This document shows, in pieces, positions 6,229-6,294 of a stretch of 6,294 bases of DNA; the first letter of the stretch is position 1; each line of letters opens with the position of its first letter. A program made the position numbers and the translations under genes. The stretch comes from Lutibacter sp. (GTDB lineage Bacteria; Bacteroidota; Bacteroidia; Flavobacteriales; Flavobacteriaceae), in assembly GCA_003516285.1 (NCBI GenBank), contig DPCK01000049.1:1-6294 (forward strand), in the 5' to 3' direction. The notes under the pieces are model-generated. The model was not told the origin of the DNA. It was given only the letters and a program-made list of their open reading frames with translations, and searched no databases.

Positions 6229-6294
6229 CTATTTTACTTTATCTGCAATTGCCTTAAAAGCTTCTGGGTTGTTCATCGCTAAATCTGCAAGAAC
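6229..6294 (-). CDS. rplT: 50S ribosomal protein L20, C-terminal end only (cut by window edge)
   Basis: Reading the minus strand in from the window edge gives 21 codons and TAG: VLADLAMNNPEAFKAIADKVK. This matches the C-terminus of flavobacterial L20 as I recall it (R-K-V-L-A-D-L-A-M-N-H-P-E-A-F-K, ending in K-V-K). L20 binds 23S rRNA early in large-subunit assembly. The remaining roughly 95 residues lie beyond 6294. The stop is followed after 20 bases by a strong palindromic terminator, consistent with rplT being the last gene of the usual infC-rpmI-rplT cluster; that cluster itself is not visible here. Only a short stretch supports the call, but the match is distinctive. Confidence 0.85.
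   Translation of the reverse strand, partial: VLADLAMNNPEAFKAIADKVK

Overview
The window comes from the chromosome of a member of the Bacteroidota, most likely class Flavobacteriia. Four things point there: the DNA is AT-rich; the glutamine synthetase is the large type III enzyme; the PurM is the roughly 390-residue form found in Bacteroidetes; and TAnnTTTG boxes, the Bacteroidetes sigma-factor -7 motif, precede all four genes whose starts are visible, with no Shine-Dalgarno sequences. The content is housekeeping. I see no phage, transposase, CRISPR, integron or toxin-antitoxin signal.

Layout from left to right. Positions 1-68 hold no gene I can support; they are followed by a terminator (69-102) for a gene outside the window. 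glnN (168-2354, +) encodes a complete type III glutamine synthetase with its own promoter and terminator. purM (2496-3675, +) encodes AIR synthase for purine synthesis and is broken by a +1 frameshift. Dropping a single T at 2866 restores a continuous 392-residue protein, so this is a recent mutation or a sequencing or assembly error. The 308-base gap that follows (3676-3983) holds a structured, GC-rich repeat-like element (about 3751-3862) and the promoter of prfA. prfA (3984-5060, +) encodes peptide chain release factor 1 and is intact. It meets a convergent TerC/Alx-family membrane protein gene (5140-6093, -) across a perfect 46-base palindrome that serves as a bidirectional terminator. At the right edge, the last 21 codons and the stop of rplT (ribosomal protein L20, 6229-6294, -) enter the window, followed by a second long palindromic terminator.

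The genes look like separate transcription units and not one operon, since each has its own promoter-like box and most have terminators. Functionally they cover ammonium assimilation (glnN), purine synthesis (purM, a pathway that consumes glutamine), translation termination (prfA), translation (rplT) and probable manganese homeostasis (TerC/Alx). I did not find an undescribed multi-gene system. The two items most worth a second look are the purM frameshift and the structured intergenic element upstream of prfA.
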